Shown here: piece by piece, positions 62,076 to 64,000 of the stretch
Numbering within the stretch: the first letter of the stretch is position 1
How the letters are laid out: every line of letters begins with the position of its first letter
Source of the DNA: Apostichopus japonicus
Lineage: Eukaryota; Echinodermata; Holothuroidea; Aspidochirotida; Stichopodidae
Assembly (NCBI RefSeq): GCF_037975245.1
Contig: NC_092568.1
Coordinates: forward strand, 24,473,501-24,537,500
Direction: 5' to 3'
Length of the DNA stretch: 64,000 bases
The notes under the pieces: generated by a model
What the model saw: the letters and a program-made list of their open reading frames with translations, nothing else
What the model was told of the DNA's origin: nothing
Database searches by the model: none
Translations under genes and position numbers: made by a program

Positions 62076-63495
62076 AGAGTAGTTTTTGTTGAACTAAAAT
62101 CTGATATATCATATAATTTAGTAATGTACAAAAGTCGTACCTATCGACAAACTCTGTTCGCATTCCATACGCATATATTGCCATAGTAGTACCGTACCGT
62201 GCATGTGATAAATAACTGAATTATGAAACAGACACAGGCTGTAATGCATATCATAGTATAATAATGACTCAGATTGTGTCTCAAAAAATTGGGGAAATCC
62301 ATGTAAAGATAACAAGTGTCTAGACACAAAAAGTGCAAAATAGTGTACTTTTTGACCGATCATCATTTAATTTGCGCTACTTAAATGCTCTAAGAAAATT
62401 AACACATAGATCTTGGCAGCACGAGACAGGCTCTTAAAAGGTGATAGACATGCTCACAACTTTTGTAAATCCCTGTTGTAAGTTACCTTGCATACCTTCC
62501 AATCCTACCATTGAATTTGTTTGAAAATAAATATATCATAACAATCAACCACAAGGTACAGGGTTAATAACACTCCATTTCCGAGATTTTCATGCTCAAA
62601 ATAAACAATGATGCTTTTCCACAATTCCCATGATTTCATTGGCTAATAGTCCCTACCCATTGTCTGGAGACATTCTGGCATCTGTTGTGCTCAATGAACA
62701 CAAAATATGTTGTTTAACATTAACAACAATTACTTGCAACTTACTTTCTCCTGTGTAGATATAACAAAGTTTGTGGTATAGGCTATCATACGTGTGCACT
62801 CATATATCATAGTTAGGCCTTGTTGTCACATACAGTATGTACCTTTTGACAACAATCACTCCTGGTAGAAGATGCACTTGAATTGTTTCTGAGACTATCA
62901 CCTAATATTTGAATCATTGTTTTGATCAGAAAATGTTATGAGTTGAGACAAGCTATGAAGTTTGTGGGAAGGTAACATCTATGATCATGCAAAGGATACT
63001 TGATCTCACAGTATGTTTCTTCTCTCCACATTGAGAGTTGTTGTGAAATGTGCATTCATACCATACCGCAGTATAGTTTCTGTTGCAAATGTTTTCATGG
63101 TCCCATTGACCGCATGCTTCAGTGTGTAAACTGCTACTTTGTGCATCATCAAAAGTAGCCATTGAAATTTGATTTTTTTTTTAATCGACATTGCGTACAG
63201 TAAAAACAATTCACATAGGCCTTCAGTAATTTTCATAGAGATGATTGCTTGCAAACACTGCAAAGAGCCCAGGGTAAAATGTTGGATCAGGTTTTGAGGA
63301 TTTGCGCATGTGTAGTTGAAACTATGAAGTTTGAACAGGCCTATGTACAGTACATGCAGTAGTGAACTGTGTGGAATTTATCGAGAGATATGCACACTGT
63401 AGGTACAGGGATTTTGAAGAGTTGGTACAGTAGTTGTAATCGCTGCAAGGTCAAAGCATGGAGCTAATATGGAGTTGGCGAGTAGGGAAGTACAT

Positions 63496-63617
63496 GGGCA
63501 GATGACAGGGGGGGGACTGGGGTAAAACTTGGTTGCAAGGGCAGGGTGGGCAAAAAGAGGGGTGGGCCGGCCCCCCCCCTGTCAAACAGCGAAGCTAAGG
63601 CACTGGGCCATCTGCCC
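63496..63617. mobile_element. Short G/C-rich MITE-like segment
   Basis: GGGCAGATG at 63496-63504 and its exact reverse complement CATCTGCCC at 63609-63617 bracket 122 bp. The interval contains a G run near the left end and a C run near the right. Neither a target duplication nor coding sequence is visible. Composition resembles the interior of the MITE at 7.5 kb. Confidence 0.3.
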
Positions 63618-64000
63618 TATATATTGTGTATATATATATAACATTCTGAAAGTATAGGCAGTGATATGATTGCATCTTTACAAACTTTTTCAGAGGACGT
63701 TAACTTTTTTTTTGGGGGGGGGGGCTTGAGTCCCTGGGATGCAAACTTTTTTGCTATATAGTAACATTACTGTCTGTTCTGATCATCCCTTTGCTACTAA
63801 AGTATGTAAATGATATTATGCAATGTTGCATCAAAAATTGCTGCATTTGGTGATATATGAAGGATTATAACTCAAACTTTGTAAGGAAACATACAACTGA
63901 ACTGTCTGGTTCAAGGACTGCGAAGGTTTAGGGAAGTTTGCAACAAAAAAATTTCTGTGGTAGGATGCACATTTACTTAGCACTCTCAATGAGTCAATGC

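Overview
The window is AT-rich eukaryotic genomic DNA from an animal. Genes have short exons, GT-AG introns of a few hundred bases to several kilobases, non-LTR retrotransposon tails, MITE-like elements, minisatellites and many long G/C homopolymers. The two recognisable proteins (tubulin cofactor B and striatin) look like invertebrate deuterostome orthologues. An echinoderm fits the repeat content best, but that is inference; no species call is possible from this sequence alone.

Layout. 1-11.2 kb holds no recognised coding sequence. It does hold a 366-bp hAT-type MITE with an exact 8-bp target duplication, a 376-bp fold-back element built from an inverted minisatellite, and a 54-bp perfect palindrome. 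At 11.25-15.31 kb on the + strand, nine exons with matching phases encode an unrecognised 374-residue protein. It carries a SILK motif followed by an RVxF-type motif, the paired docking signature of protein phosphatase 1 (PP1) regulators. At 17.13-21.62 kb on the - strand, six exons give a complete tubulin folding cofactor B (251 residues, Ubl plus CAP-Gly). These two genes converge, with candidate poly(A) signals about 580 bp apart. A frameshifted 3' fragment of a non-LTR retrotransposon lies just upstream of TBCB at 21.9-22.3 kb.

From 28.96 to 50.73 kb on the - strand, seventeen exons encode 728 residues of striatin, the PP2A B''' regulatory subunit and STRIPAK scaffold, including the full WD40 propeller and the stop codon. 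The N-terminal exon (caveolin-binding segment and start of the coiled coil) was not found, so the first intron must exceed 13 kb and run past the window. Beyond the striatin stop, probably in the 3' UTR, is a 39-bp minisatellite with 17 clear copies and a six-unit higher-order period. Striatin introns contain an L2/CR1-like LINE tail, a ~140-bp repeat carrying DR1 nuclear-receptor half-site pairs, and a degenerate repeat that multiplies a splice-donor-like sequence.

Functionally the three genes are independent: tubulin folding, phosphatase scaffolding, and an uncharacterised PP1-docking candidate. Exon boundaries were placed by eye from splice signals, phase continuity and remembered family sequences; no transcript data or searches were available.
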